Shown here: in pieces, positions 18,121 through 28,000 of the stretch
Numbering within the stretch: the first letter of the stretch is position 1
How the letters are laid out: each line of letters starts with the position of its first letter
Source of the DNA: Salegentibacter sp. Hel_I_6
Lineage (GTDB): Bacteria; Bacteroidota; Bacteroidia; Flavobacteriales; Flavobacteriaceae
Length of the DNA: 64,000 bases
Reading direction: 5' to 3'
Assembly (NCBI RefSeq): GCF_000745315.1
Contig: NZ_JQNQ01000001.1
Span: 2,728,001 to 2,792,000, forward strand
Notes under the pieces: generated by a model
Databases searched by the model: none
Seen by the model: only the letters and a program-made list of their open reading frames with translations
What the model was told of the DNA's origin: nothing
Made by a program: the position numbers and the translations under genes

Positions 18121-20748
18121 TTGGCAGCAAAAGAACCTCAAAAAGTTACTCCGTTAATGAAACAATACAATGCCATCAAGGCAAAGTATCCTGATGCCTT
18201 ATTGTTGTTTCGGGTGGGCGATTTCTACGAGACCTTTGGGGAAGACGCGGTAAAAACTGCCAGGATTCTAAATATTATTTGCACCAACAGGAATAACGGA
18301 AGCGAGCGCACCGAGCTGGCAGGATTTCCGCATCATTCTTTAAATACCTATTTGCCAAAGTTGGTAAAAGCCGGGGAACGGGTTGCAATTTGCGACCAGT
18401 TGGAAGATCCTAAAATGACTAAAAATATCGTAAAGCGTGGTGTAACTGAATTGGTGACTCCGGGTGTAGCTTTAAGCGATGAGGTTCTTCAAAGTAAATC
18501 GAATAATTTCTTGTGTGCTATTCACTTCGGAAAGAAAATTTTTGGAGTTTCGTTTTTAGATGTCTCTACCGGTGAGTTTCTCACGGCACAGGGTAATTCA
18601 GAATATATAGATAAACTGCTTCAGAATTTTAGTCCGAGTGAGGTCTTAATTCCGAAGAAGAATAAGAAGGATTTTAGGCAGATTTTTGGCGAAAATTTCC
18701 ATACGTTTTACCAGGAAGATTGGGTGTTTAAACAGGATTTTGCCTACGGAACCTTAAATGAACATTTTCAGACCAAATCTTTAAAAGGCTTTGGGGTGGA
18801 GCATTTGGAAGAAGGAATTATTGCTTCCGGGGCTATTTTACATTACCTCGCGGAAACCCAGCATCGAAAACTGCAGCATATAACTGCAATAAACAGAATA
18901 GCAGAAGAGGAATATGTATGGATGGACCGGTTTACGATTAGGAACCTGGAGTTATATCATTCTAACGCCGCAAACGCGGTGACCTTATTGGATGTAATTG
19001 ATAAAACAATTTCGCCAATGGGCGGAAGGCTTTTAAAACGTTGGCTTGCTTTACCTTTAAAGAATGCCGAGAAAGTAAAAAAACGTCACAAAGTCGTTGG
19101 TTTTTTACTAGAGAATCCATCAGTTTTAGTTGAAATTCAGCAAAACATCAAAAAGATAAGTGACCTGGAACGGCTCATTTCTAAAGTCGCTACAGGAAAG
19201 GTAACTCCGCGGGAAGTACTTCAGCTTAACCATTCTTTAAAAGCGATAATTCCTATTAAAGAGCTCGCGCTGAAAAGTAAAAATGAGGCCATTAAAGTGA
19301 TTGGCGATAATTTGCATTCTTGCGAGGTTTTGCGAGGTAAGATTACCGAAAGTCTGCACGAAGATGCGCCGGTAAATATTTTAAAAGGAAATTGTATTGC
19401 CGAAGGATTTTCGGAAGAACTGGATGAGCTTAGAAAAATAGCGTTTTCAGGAAAAGATTACCTTGATAATATGCTGAAACGGGAAACCGAAATCACCGGT
19501 ATTTCCTCACTTAAAATAGGCAGTAACAATGTTTACGGTTATTATATTGAAGTGCGCAATACGCATAAAGATAAAGTTCCCGATAGCTGGATTAGAAAGC
19601 AAACTCTGGTAAATGCCGAGCGTTATATTACAGAGGAATTAAAGGAATATGAAGCGAAGATCTTAGGGGCTGAAGAAAAAATTTTGCACCTGGAACAGCA
19701 ACTTTTTGGTAAGCTGGTAATTTGGATGAACGATTATATTCAGCCTGTACAACAAAACGCGCAACTTATTGCTCAGCTAGATTGCTTGTGTTCTTTCGCT
19801 GCACAGGCCAAAGCCGAAAACTATTGTAAGCCTGAAATTGAAGAAAATCACGATCTAAATATTGAAGAAGGGCGGCACCCGGTTATTGAAAAGCAATTGC
19901 CTATTGGCGAATCTTATGTAACCAATAATGTTACTTTAGATCGCGAAAATCAGCAGGTAATTATGATCACCGGGCCTAATATGAGTGGTAAGTCTGCTAT
20001 TTTGAGGCAAACCGCACTTATTGTGCTAATGGCACAAATGGGAAGTTTTGTCCCGGCAAAAGCGGCAAATATTGGTTTGGTAGATAAGATTTTTACCCGG
20101 GTAGGCGCGAGCGATAATATTTCTATGGGCGAATCAACTTTCATGGTAGAGATGAACGAAACTGCCAGTATCCTGAATAATATTTCTGATAGAAGTTTGG
20201 TGCTTTTAGACGAAATTGGCCGCGGAACCAGTACCTACGATGGGATTTCTATTGCCTGGGCGATAAGCGAATATTTACACGAACATCCCGCCAAACCTAA
20301 AACACTTTTCGCTACGCATTACCACGAGCTCAATGAAATGTGCGATACTTTTGAACGGATCAAGAATTTTAATGTTTCTGTAAAGGAATTAAAAGATAAT
20401 GTACTTTTTCTTCGGAAACTGGTGCCGGGAGGTAGCGAGCATAGCTTTGGGATTCACGTGGCCAAAATGGCCGGAATGCCACAGCAGGTTTTACACCGCG
20501 CAAATAAAATTCTGAAGAAGCTGGAGAAATCCCACAAAATGGAAGACTCCAGTGAGCTTTTAAAGAAGTCGGCTGAAGAAGAGATGCAGCTTAGTTTCTT
20601 CAATCTGGATGATCCTATTCTTCAGGAATTAAAAGAAGAGGTGTTGCATTTAGATATCGATACGCTTACGCCTGTAGAAGCTTTAATGAAGCTAAACGAG
20701 ATTAAAAGAACCTTAGTTGGAAAGGAAAAAGCGAAAACGAAAGCTTAA
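18121..20748 (+). CDS. mutS: DNA mismatch repair protein MutS
   Basis: The 875-residue MutS recognises mispaired bases and starts methyl-independent mismatch repair. The N-terminal mismatch-binding loop is RVGDFYETFGEDA (Phe-x-Glu motif), the ATPase has Walker A GPNMSGKSAILRQTALI (about 617), Walker B SLVLLDEIGRGTSTYDG and the helix-turn-helix-like GMPQQVLHRANKIL near the C-terminus. The length is normal. The frame starts at a TTG (18121) that directly precedes AAKEPQKVTPLMKQYNAIK, the usual N-terminus, so TTG is the likely start. Confidence 0.97.
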   Translation: MAAKEPQKVTPLMKQYNAIKAKYPDALLLFRVGDFYETFGEDAVKTARILNIICTNRNNGSERTELAGFPHHSLNTYLPKLVKAGERVAICDQLEDPKMTKNIVKRGVTELVTPGVALSDEVLQSKSNNFLCAIHFGKKIFGVSFLDVSTGEFLTAQGNSEYIDKLLQNFSPSEVLIPKKNKKDFRQIFGENFHTFYQEDWVFKQDFAYGTLNEHFQTKSLKGFGVEHLEEGIIASGAILHYLAETQHRKLQHITAINRIAEEEYVWMDRFTIRNLELYHSNAANAVTLLDVIDKTISPMGGRLLKRWLALPLKNAEKVKKRHKVVGFLLENPSVLVEIQQNIKKISDLERLISKVATGKVTPREVLQLNHSLKAIIPIKELALKSKNEAIKVIGDNLHSCEVLRGKITESLHEDAPVNILKGNCIAEGFSEELDELRKIAFSGKDYLDNMLKRETEITGISSLKIGSNNVYGYYIEVRNTHKDKVPDSWIRKQTLVNAERYITEELKEYEAKILGAEEKILHLEQQLFGKLVIWMNDYIQPVQQNAQLIAQLDCLCSFAAQAKAENYCKPEIEENHDLNIEEGRHPVIEKQLPIGESYVTNNVTLDRENQQVIMITGPNMSGKSAILRQTALIVLMAQMGSFVPAKAANIGLVDKIFTRVGASDNISMGESTFMVEMNETASILNNISDRSLVLLDEIGRGTSTYDGISIAWAISEYLHEHPAKPKTLFATHYHELNEMCDTFERIKNFNVSVKELKDNVLFLRKLVPGGSEHSFGIHVAKMAGMPQQVLHRANKILKKLEKSHKMEDSSELLKKSAEEEMQLSFFNLDDPILQELKEEVLHLDIDTLTPVEALMKLNEIKRTLVGKEKAKTKA

Positions 20749-20902
20749 ACAGTTTGCAGTTCTCGGTTATGAATTTTCAGTAAAAGATAGGTAAATAGAT
20801 TGGTAAGTATTGGTAAACAACGAGTTGTGTTTTTCAACATTTGGACAAGAATTAATGAGCTAATTTTTTATTTCAGATTTTCTTTATTTTTTTGAAAAAG
20901 CC

Positions 20903-20932
20903 TTTGACATTATAAGATTTATATTAAATTTG
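20903..20932 (+). promoter_or_regulatory. Promoter of the tRNA-Gly/tRNA-Leu unit
   Basis: TTTG at 20903-20906 and TAAATTTG at 20925-20932 match the flavobacterial -33 and -7 elements exactly, with 18 bp between them. Transcription would start near 20939, about 47 bp before the first tRNA, and a short CCACGT/ACGTGG hairpin lies in the leader. This is the best promoter match in the window. Confidence 0.85.
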
Positions 20933-20985
20933 CATCCGCAATACGCTATTGCAGCCACGTTAAACGTGGAAGTTCTTTTAAACAC

Positions 20986-21058
20986 GCGAAAATAGCTCAG
21001 TTGGTAGAGCGCCACCTTGCCAAGGTGGAGGTCGCGGGTTCGAATCCCGTTTTTCGCT
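20986..21058 (+). tRNA. tRNA-Gly (GCC)
   Basis: A 73-nt cloverleaf starts with GCGAAAA and ends with TTTTCGC plus discriminator T. The D-arm is GCTCAGTTGGTAGAGC, the anticodon loop CTTGCCAAG holds GCC, and the T-arm is GCGGGTTCGAATCCCG. CCA is not encoded. It is 18 nt from tRNA-Leu and shares its promoter. Confidence 0.95.
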
Positions 21059-21076
21059 CATACATAAAATTACCAC

Positions 21077-21161
21077 GCTCGGGTGGTGGAATTGGTAGAC
21101 ACGTTGGACTTAAAATCCAATGGACAATGTGTCCGTACGGGTTCAAGTCCCGTCCCGAGTA
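21077..21161 (+). tRNA. tRNA-Leu (UAA), integration target
   Basis: An 85-nt class II tRNA with acceptor GCTCGGG/CCCGAGT, anticodon stem-loop TTGGACTTAAAATCCAA (anticodon TAA), a variable arm and T-arm ACGGGTTCAAGTCCCGT. CCA is not encoded. The last 14 nt plus the first downstream bases form the core of a site that recurs at 33195 and 52479. The first pair is G-U, which could be a trace of element-supplied 3' sequence. Confidence 0.95.
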
Positions 21162-21166
21162 CTTAA
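21148..21166 (+). other. att site at the tRNA-Leu end (element 1 left end)
   Basis: The 19-mer TCCCGTCCCGAGTACTTAA covers the 3' end of tRNA-Leu and five bases beyond. It recurs exactly at 33195-33213, and 17 of the 19 recur at 52479-52495. These direct repeats bound two integrase-bearing segments. Confidence 0.85.
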
Positions 21167-21167
21167 G

Positions 21168-21212
21168 AAACCTGTAATTTAGCTGTTAATCAGTTAGTTA
21201 CGGGTTTTTTTA
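21168..21212 (+). terminator. Terminator after tRNA-Leu
   Basis: Arms AAACCTGTAA (21168-21177) and TTACGGGTTT (21198-21207) pair with one G-U, followed by a run of T. It lies on the element side of the att core, so element 1 supplies the current tRNA terminator. Confidence 0.7.
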
Positions 21213-21219
21213 TTTCTGT

Positions 21220-21238
21220 TTTCCAAACATCTTCCAAA
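21220..21238. other. Candidate arm-type integrase site, element 1 left
   Basis: TTTCCAAACATCTTCCAAA occurs here and again at 33035-33053, near the two ends of element 1 and in the same orientation. Each copy contains the half-motif TTCCAAA twice. Paired short motifs at both ends are what tyrosine integrase arm sites look like. Confidence 0.55.
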
Positions 21239-21294
21239 TAATTTCAATTTATACCGGTTTTAGGTGGAATTCTTCCAGTTATTTTAAAACTGTA

Positions 21295-21322
21295 TTGCAC
21301 CTCAACAAAATTTATATCTTTA
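21295..21322 (+). promoter_or_regulatory. Candidate promoter of the lipoprotein pair
   Basis: TTG (21295-21297) and TATCTTTA (21315-21322) are spaced by 17 bp, one base away from the -7 consensus. The first lipoprotein ATG follows 26 bp later. Confidence 0.5.
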
Positions 21323-21347
21323 ATCCCTTAATCTTAACCAGAAAACT

Positions 21348-21776
21348 ATGAAAAAAATTACTTGTTTTTTTACACTCTTCATTTTATTATTCACTTCTTG
21401 CTCAACTTCCGATGATGATAATATAGAAGAATCAGAAAATGAAATTTTAGGAAAATGGTTCTATGTTGCCGAGTCCTACGATGAACAGCAAATAACGCAT
21501 CCAGAAAATTGTTTTACTCAACAGTATTACGAATTCTTTTCTAACGGGTCCGTAAGTGTAAAACTTTATAGTGAGCCGTGTGAGGATGGTGAGAATTATA
21601 CGGGTGATTATGCGATCAGTGGGAATACTTTAGAGATAACAGGTTTACAAGGTAGCGACGATCTTAATTACTCTTTTTCAATTGTCACTCTTAATAATAC
21701 TACGCTCATTATAGAGGATGAGGTTTCCATAGACGGAGTTAATGAAACATACAGACTAGAACTTAATAAAGAATAG
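21348..21776 (+). CDS. Lipocalin-like lipoprotein
   Basis: The 142 residues begin with a lipoprotein signal (KITCFFTLFILLFTSCSTSDDD), an acidic linker after the lipid cysteine that in Bacteroidetes can favour surface export, then a small beta-barrel-like domain starting ILGKWFYVAESYDEQQ. This is the lipocalin-like fold common in flavobacteria. The ligand is unknown. The next gene starts 1 nt after its stop and encodes a relative, so the two form an operon. They sit at the left end of element 1 and are its accessory cargo by position. Confidence 0.7.
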   Translation: MKKITCFFTLFILLFTSCSTSDDDNIEESENEILGKWFYVAESYDEQQITHPENCFTQQYYEFFSNGSVSVKLYSEPCEDGENYTGDYAISGNTLEITGLQGSDDLNYSFSIVTLNNTTLIIEDEVSIDGVNETYRLELNKE

Positions 21777-21777
21777 A

Positions 21778-22149
21778 ATGAAGAAAATATACACGTTAAT
21801 TCTTGCGACCTTTTTAATTACTGCCTGTACAAAAGATGATAACAAGGAGGATGAAAGTAGTATTGTTGGCAGCTGGACGATGCAGGAAAGTAAATTAAAT
21901 GGGGACCCGGTATCCTCCCAGAATATTGTAAAATTTACCTCCGACAGTAAAACAGAATTTATATATAATGATCTAACGGAAACCGGAACCTGGAATAAAA
22001 GTAATAATACTCTAACTATTTCCTGGGATGATGCCGATGAAGGTTTAGGAACCTATGTTTTAGAAATTCAGGAACTCACGGATACTACTTTAAAGTGGGA
22101 AACTGAAATTGAAGGGGAAGGAACGTTAAGAGAGACTTTTACTCGGTAA
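21778..22149 (+). CDS. Lipocalin-like lipoprotein, second copy
   Basis: The 123-residue protein has a lipoprotein signal (IYTLILATFLITACTKDDN) and a domain beginning SSIVGSWTMQESKLNGDPV and containing GTWNKSNNTLTISWDD. It resembles the preceding gene in size, signal, acidic linker and fold, so the pair probably arose by duplication, with strong divergence. Start and stop of the two genes are one base apart (TAG A ATG), which suggests translational coupling. Function is unknown. Confidence 0.7.
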   Translation: MKKIYTLILATFLITACTKDDNKEDESSIVGSWTMQESKLNGDPVSSQNIVKFTSDSKTEFIYNDLTETGTWNKSNNTLTISWDDADEGLGTYVLEIQELTDTTLKWETEIEGEGTLRETFTR

Positions 22150-22365
22150 TAATTTAGTTTCCCTATGTATACGTCTCCGTGTTAGTAACACAGTCTGAAA
22201 ACCTCGCGTACAAACAAAAACTTAACTCTTTTATTAAATTCTGTTGTTTCTAAAAAATTTGAATAATTTTGACTATCCCTACATAGTAATTCATTCTCAA
22301 TATAAATCTAACCCAATCACTAGAATACAAGTAGTATAAAGTATTCTATTTTATATTAATGACCT

Positions 22366-22938
22366 ATGAAGGAATTTAAACTAACACCAGGGCAACGATC
22401 AGCACTTAAACTTAAAATTATCAGAAAGGCAAATGAAGATCCGGAATTTGCAAAGAGGGTTCAGAAAAGACTTGATGAAATAGCAATTGAGAGAGAGATT
22501 GCTATCCAACCAGAACCAAATAAATCACAAACTACAAACGGTTATAAACAAACAGCAATTTACTTTTTAAGGTGGTTAGGTGTATTGCCAGGTTCGATAA
22601 TAGGATTTCTCTTGGCTACTATGATAACCTGGGGATTGTTTAATATTATCATTTTTACTACTGGCGACTATGCTATACTAAAATTGATATGTTATGATAT
22701 TATAGGCTCGGGTTATACCGGAATAGCTTTTGTAGCAACCGGTTTTTTTATAGCCCCTTCATTCAAAAAGGAGGTTTCAATTATTCTAACTTTACTATTC
22801 GCAATAGCTATGAGTTTAAGTGTGTTTTTAGCAACCTATGTTACCTACGATAACTTATCAATAATAATGGCTATATCCGCAATAGTTGGTGCTGTCTATG
22901 CCTGCTTTAAATGCATCCGGTTAAAAAATCCGCTATAG
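22366..22938 (+). CDS. Membrane protein, function unknown
   Basis: The 190-residue protein has a charged cytoplasmic N-terminal part of about 60 residues (LTPGQRSALKLKIIRKANED) followed by about four hydrophobic segments, the last ones being VSIILTLLFAIAMSLSVFLA and IIMAISAIVGAVYACF. I do not recognise a family. It is on the plus strand at the left side of element 1, opposite to the integrase/Rep operon, so it is probably cargo rather than part of the replication module. Confidence 0.65.
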   Translation: MKEFKLTPGQRSALKLKIIRKANEDPEFAKRVQKRLDEIAIEREIAIQPEPNKSQTTNGYKQTAIYFLRWLGVLPGSIIGFLLATMITWGLFNIIIFTTGDYAILKLICYDIIGSGYTGIAFVATGFFIAPSFKKEVSIILTLLFAIAMSLSVFLATYVTYDNLSIIMAISAIVGAVYACFKCIRLKNPL

Positions 22939-22959
22939 GTAGTAGGGAAATAAAAAAAT

Positions 22960-23105
22960 CCTGTGCATTTGGTGCCGTGACCATATAGTATATATGGGGT
23001 CAAATCCTCAATGGGAAAACGTAAATTTTTGAGGGGGTGGGGTCGAAGTTTTCAGGCAATCTAAAAAGTTTTCACTTTTTCTTATTCGTGTAGTGCCTTA
23101 TCAAA
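22960..23105. other. Structured non-coding region beside the Rep gene; candidate origin
   Basis: No gene is visible. The perfect palindrome CCATATAGTATATATGG (22981-22997) is embedded in a longer TGACC...GGGGTCA pairing. It is followed by CCTCAA/TTGAGG arms (about 23006-23035) and a G-rich tail with GGGGTGGGGTC. The density of pairing next to the replication gene makes this a candidate origin for element 1; a terminator for the converging genes is the simpler alternative. Confidence 0.4.
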
Positions 23106-23107
23106 TC

Positions 23108-24550
23108 TCAACAACTAATTAACTCCCGCGTTCTATATCCCATTCTCTTTTTACTCTGCCCTTTCTTGCTGAGGTAAAATGAATCTTGAAACCTAATTAG
23201 TAAATCCTGCATTTCCCAACCTACAACACTACCTCCTAATGGACTCCTAAAGTAATTCTTATCTCTGCAACCTGGTTGAAAGTCAAACTTATTAAAGTAA
23301 GGTTTAAATAACTCTCTCACCTCAACAAAGGTTTCCTTTATAACATTTTCTACGTGTTGCCCGTAATAGTGTTTTACTTTACCTCTGCCATCTGGAATAA
23401 TATATTCAGGATCTTCTAAGTGTTCTTTGAATAATGCTACTGTGTAATTCTCAATAAATATTTTAATCTTGATTTCTTCCTGGGATTTACCTTTAATTTC
23501 CTCCGAGGGAATGGTTAATTCTCTGCCTGTGAAAATACACTCACGTTTCAGTTCGTTTATTGTGCAGTTACGCATTATATATATATCCGTATTTGCACAA
23601 CTTTTTATAATTCTGGGGGTCTCCGTATTTGCACAATATTTTAAATCATCTAATTTAGAAATAAGTATTTTTCTTAAATCGTGGTGAATATTGTAACCGG
23701 TCTTATCCAGAAGTTTAAAATAAGTTTTCTTAGAGTTGTTGAATGTGTTACGGGTCTTTTGCTGCTGTTTATACCAGTAATGGGAATTTAACCTCTCTAT
23801 TAGCTTAATTCGGCTCTTATGGTCTAATTTCGATAGGTCTACGCTGCTATCAAGTATTAGAACCTCATCAAATCTGCCTATTAAATCATCCTCTAATGTT
23901 TTAAACGTTTCTGGGTTCAATAAATCCTTAATTGAGTAAATACCTAATGATTTTATTTTGCGGCTCTCCTGGCTCTTGATTTCAAACCTCAACGTATTAT
24001 GCGGTGCGTGTGTGGGGAATTGAATTCCCTTAGCGTATGCTTTAATTATTTGATACCTGCTAGCCTTTCCATTGCTGCTAATACTTTGGCTTTTTTTACT
24101 GTAAATTAGTCCTGCATCGGTTCTAAATTCATTCTTCTTGTGGTAGGCAATAAAGGTTATTAAGTCCTCAATTTTTATAGGGCTCAATACATTTACTCCA
24201 TACTCTATATTTATAATAAATAACCTGTCTGTTAGATCCTCAAGTTGTAAATCTTCCAAAACTTCACTTAGTACCATAAGGAAATTATTAACTGAAAAAT
24301 CATTTGCATTATGCAGGTTGTCATTAAAATAATAATGTGGTTTAAAGTATATCAAAAGGTTATCTTCTTTAAAACAGAAAACAATTCCTTTATAAGTTTT
24401 ATTAGTTTCGGCCTTTATTATTCCTTCCTCTGCTTCCTTCTCTATGTGAGATAATTTCTCCCTATCTCCCGACCAAGTTAGTAAGGGGTTATTGTTTAAC
24501 CGGCTAATTAATTCTTTATCCTTGCTGTAAATTTTCAGGTAATCAATCAT
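23108..24550 (-). CDS. Putative replication initiation protein (phage/plasmid Rep-like)
   Basis: The 480-residue protein starts MIDYLKIYSKDKEL and has the block HNTLRFEIKSQESRKIKSLGIYS followed by DLLNPETFKTLEDDLIGRFDEV, which recalls the rolling-circle replication proteins of small flavobacterial phages and plasmids. The region between about 180 and 330 is basic. I cannot point to a certain HUH or catalytic tyrosine motif, so the assignment is inferred from overall pattern and position. It is the last gene of the minus-strand operon, 48 bp after the small paralogue, and is followed by a structured region that could be its origin. Confidence 0.45.
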   Translation of the reverse strand: MIDYLKIYSKDKELISRLNNNPLLTWSGDREKLSHIEKEAEEGIIKAETNKTYKGIVFCFKEDNLLIYFKPHYYFNDNLHNANDFSVNNFLMVLSEVLEDLQLEDLTDRLFIINIEYGVNVLSPIKIEDLITFIAYHKKNEFRTDAGLIYSKKSQSISSNGKASRYQIIKAYAKGIQFPTHAPHNTLRFEIKSQESRKIKSLGIYSIKDLLNPETFKTLEDDLIGRFDEVLILDSSVDLSKLDHKSRIKLIERLNSHYWYKQQQKTRNTFNNSKKTYFKLLDKTGYNIHHDLRKILISKLDDLKYCANTETPRIIKSCANTDIYIMRNCTINELKRECIFTGRELTIPSEEIKGKSQEEIKIKIFIENYTVALFKEHLEDPEYIIPDGRGKVKHYYGQHVENVIKETFVEVRELFKPYFNKFDFQPGCRDKNYFRSPLGGSVVGWEMQDLLIRFQDSFYLSKKGQSKKRMGYRTRELISC

Positions 24551-24598
24551 TAAATAATGTGTCTTTGCGTTATGGATTCTTGCCGTATTCTTGAACGA

Positions 24599-25000
24599 TT
24601 ATAAGTAGTATGGATGCATTCCTATGGCTTCTATAGATAACCCTGGGTTGTCTGGGTAAAACCCGTTAAAAACGTCTATAAAGAGCAGTTTTGTATTTAT
24701 GTCAACCTTTAATACTAATAGGCTCTTTTTTCCATTTATCACCCGCGAAGTATGGTAAATATTAGGTTTACTGGCTGAAGGGTTTACTGCCAATTCTTTA
24801 CCCCATCCGGTTTTATCTTTGAATATTAATGTAAATTCTGGCCTTTGGTTCTTGGCATTGCAAACCTTAGAATTTAATTTTAATACCTCTGGTAGAATTT
24901 TATCCGGGGAGTTCTCAATAATTTTAAAATGCATAACAGCATCAAGAACCTCTGTTAATTCGTATGCGTGCCTGGTGAATTCAGTTTTATTATTTTTCAT
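24599..25000 (-). CDS. Small protein, paralogue of the gene at 29684 (copy B)
   Basis: The 133-residue protein aligns along its whole length with the 132-residue product at 29684-30082. Shared positions include EFxRH near the start, KTxWGxxL in the middle and GKKSLLV, DVFxGFYP and HPYY at the end. The two copies flank the giant structural-like gene, 32 bp and 28 bp away, in one operon. I recognise no family. The conserved aromatic C-terminus suggests a compact folded domain. It could assist folding or loading of the large protein, but this is only inferred from gene order. Confidence 0.65.
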   Translation of the reverse strand: MKNNKTEFTRHAYELTEVLDAVMHFKIIENSPDKILPEVLKLNSKVCNAKNQRPEFTLIFKDKTGWGKELAVNPSASKPNIYHTSRVINGKKSLLVLKVDINTKLLFIDVFNGFYPDNPGLSIEAIGMHPYYL

Positions 25001-25032
25001 CTTATTTTATTTTTAAATATTATTTCTCTCGT

Positions 25033-28000
25033 TTATAAATTGAAACCCATATTGCGTAGGGTTGTTACTATTAAGTCTTTGTAGTATGCAGTACCGGCTC
25101 CTGGTGTAACATCGTAATTAAATGCCACTTCGTTACGGTCTGATAATCCGTTTACTCCCGAATATTGACCGTCACCGTTTTCTACTGCTTGCATTAGCGG
25201 TTTAAAGTTAGTGTGTTGGCCTCCTGCATCCGGCGTGGCTACCTGGAACAAAACACCTCTGTAATAGTTAGAAGGGAAGGAATTTAACCTTGACCTGAAT
25301 TGCGATAAATCTGTATTATAATTATTGGTTCTGGGGTCGTTAATAGTCCATTGCCCACCTAATCCGTGATAATTACCCTGGTTATGTGCTTCGTCTTGAA
25401 ACACTAATGAAATCACATTACCCTCTGGGGGTTGATTATTAGTGAAGTTTAAATATTGAAAAGTCCTTTCTGAACTATTTGAAATAACAGTTACTTTTTC
25501 GTTATAGGCTGCTTCATCATTCTCATAAAGTGGTAATAAAGCATCTTTTAAAATTGTATCTCGCATTTCCTGAAGTGGTGCAAGAGTTGTATTCATACTT
25601 CCGGAACTATCAAAGTAGATATAAATATGCGTGTTGATATTTATACTTAATGAAGAATAATCCCATATTAAATACAAGTATTGCTCTGAATTAGGGCGTA
25701 GGAAATCAAAAGTAACTTTATTGATCACCTCACCGCCTCCTGTATTTTCTGGCTCGGGTGAGCTCATTTCTGCGGCTGCTACCAATTCATCTATATCGTT
25801 CTCCGTATACAAAGTATCACTTACCAAATATCCTAAAACATCATCGGCCCCAAAACTTCCGGTGTCACCGTAACCTTTAAAGGATTCTAATAATATTTTA
25901 CTTCCAGTTTTTGGGATATACCCTACTCCTTCATCACCTTGCTCAATATTATAAACTGCTAGGCCGCCATCCTCCGGGAATGGTTCTCTGTAATATTTAT
26001 ATGGTCCTGGGTAATCATCAAGCAACCATTTGTATCTGTTAGTTAAAATATCACCGGCATCCTGCACGTTGCTACGAATAACACTTATTACGGTGATTTC
26101 ATCCAGGATTGCACAATTACCACCTATCTCAAAATTGGCGGGCTCTACAGCTTCCACAACCAATTCAGCGGTACGGGGTAGGAGGGTGGTTTTATCGAAA
26201 AACAAACTGTCTATGCCATCGGTAGTAACTTCAAATACTTGATTTCCCCAGATGAGGTTTACAGTTATTTCACTATCGGTAACAATGTTTACTCCGACTT
26301 CCCCTGTAGATATTCCGAAGTCTATTTCTGCTCTAAAGGTTCCGCTGAAGTTTTGCTTTCTTATAGATTGCTCGCAAGTGATTCCAACGAACGGATTATA
26401 AATAGTTTGGGTATTACTTCCTAAAGTATATTTTCCGTTGTATGGATCGTAGGCGCCTATCTTGGCTTTATTCATAGATTCAGAAAACATATTGCGGAAG
26501 TGGGAAGTAAGGCCATAACTTGAAATTACTGTTATGCCATCAGTTGCTAATCTGCATACTTGATTCCTTTTAGCATCGGTAAAGTAAACGCGAGTACCTT
26601 CCATTGCAATACTTTCGGGGTTACGACTTACACCGTGTTCCCCTGCATACATTACCTGCGTGCCTAACACCTGTTCAATGTTTGCAAGGTTTGAATTTCC
26701 ATCCGGACTTACAACAAGTTCTTTACCGTATAGCACACGGGAAATTTTATCTTCTTGAAATAATAATAGGTCTGTATCGCGCGCGATCAAATGCTGAATA
26801 GCACCATATTTTTTAACTACATCATCTTTATAGTTGGCCTTGGCTAAATTGAAATTATTCAATCCGTTTACTCCTAAACTCTCAACATAAGGTTCACTGT
26901 AAGTTATATCCGCATACCTCCTAATCTCGCGATATTCGCTTTCACTTTTAGCGGTTGGCCGGGTATTAATGTCGAGGTACTTTGAGTTTAAAGCATCTTT
27001 ATAGCGGTAGCTTTCTACACCATTACCCAGCGCATAGCAGTTGAAGAAATCTAATTCTATTATTGCCGGTTGTTCCGTGGTTTGCTCCTGAATATTTCCG
27101 GTGTGGGAACTTTGATTTAATATTTCAAAGGTTTGGTTTCCTTCATAATAAATATCACTTAGTGCATCTTCCGGCTCTGTTTCAAAAACGGTAATGCCTT
27201 CAGTAAATCTAAAATTAATATAACCTCTTATTTTCGTCCTGTTTATAAATGTGCCGTGTTGAAAACTTACCAGATTTAAATATAACTCACCGTTTGAATT
27301 TCTAAAGAATTCATAAGAGTTTACCTTATTATCAAAACTGCCTACTTCGGCTTCAAACCATAATTGAAAGTTATCATAACTCTCTGTTGCTGTATAAGAT
27401 TTTTCAAATAGTTGTTCCGGATCACGTCCGTAGGATCTTACCCATATATCTATTTGACTACCTGAAACTACCGGGTAATCTTCATAAATACCATCCGCAT
27501 TAGTTTTTCCGAATGGTCCTAAGTTAATCCTAGCGCGGCTGTCTGATCTATCGTATTGCTCTGGGATATTTACGAAAGTGTCACCTACATAATTCATATC
27601 AAACCCCGAAGGTTTTATTTTCATATAAATACCGGCTTCCTCTTTTATTTCCTGTTCATTTTCATCAAGGTTATCTGAAAGAAAATTAGTTTCCTGGCTT
27701 TTAATCTCCAGCACACGAACTTTAACCACTTCCTCAACGGGGCCTCCTAAATCAGATTTTACTAATAATGTTGCGCCTTCAGAAACTTTATCTTTATTGG
27801 CTCCATCTAGTTTAACCCAACGAAACAAACCATCTTCATAAAATATAGTGGCATAGATTATTTGATATTCCCGTTTATTCTGCTTTAATGCAAACCTGAA
27901 ATATTTAGCCCAGTCCGGGGGGGTATGGTTTACGTTTACCCGTATTTTATTCTGGTAAATGGAATTTTCCTGCGGAATATATAATGTGTTGTATGGTGAA

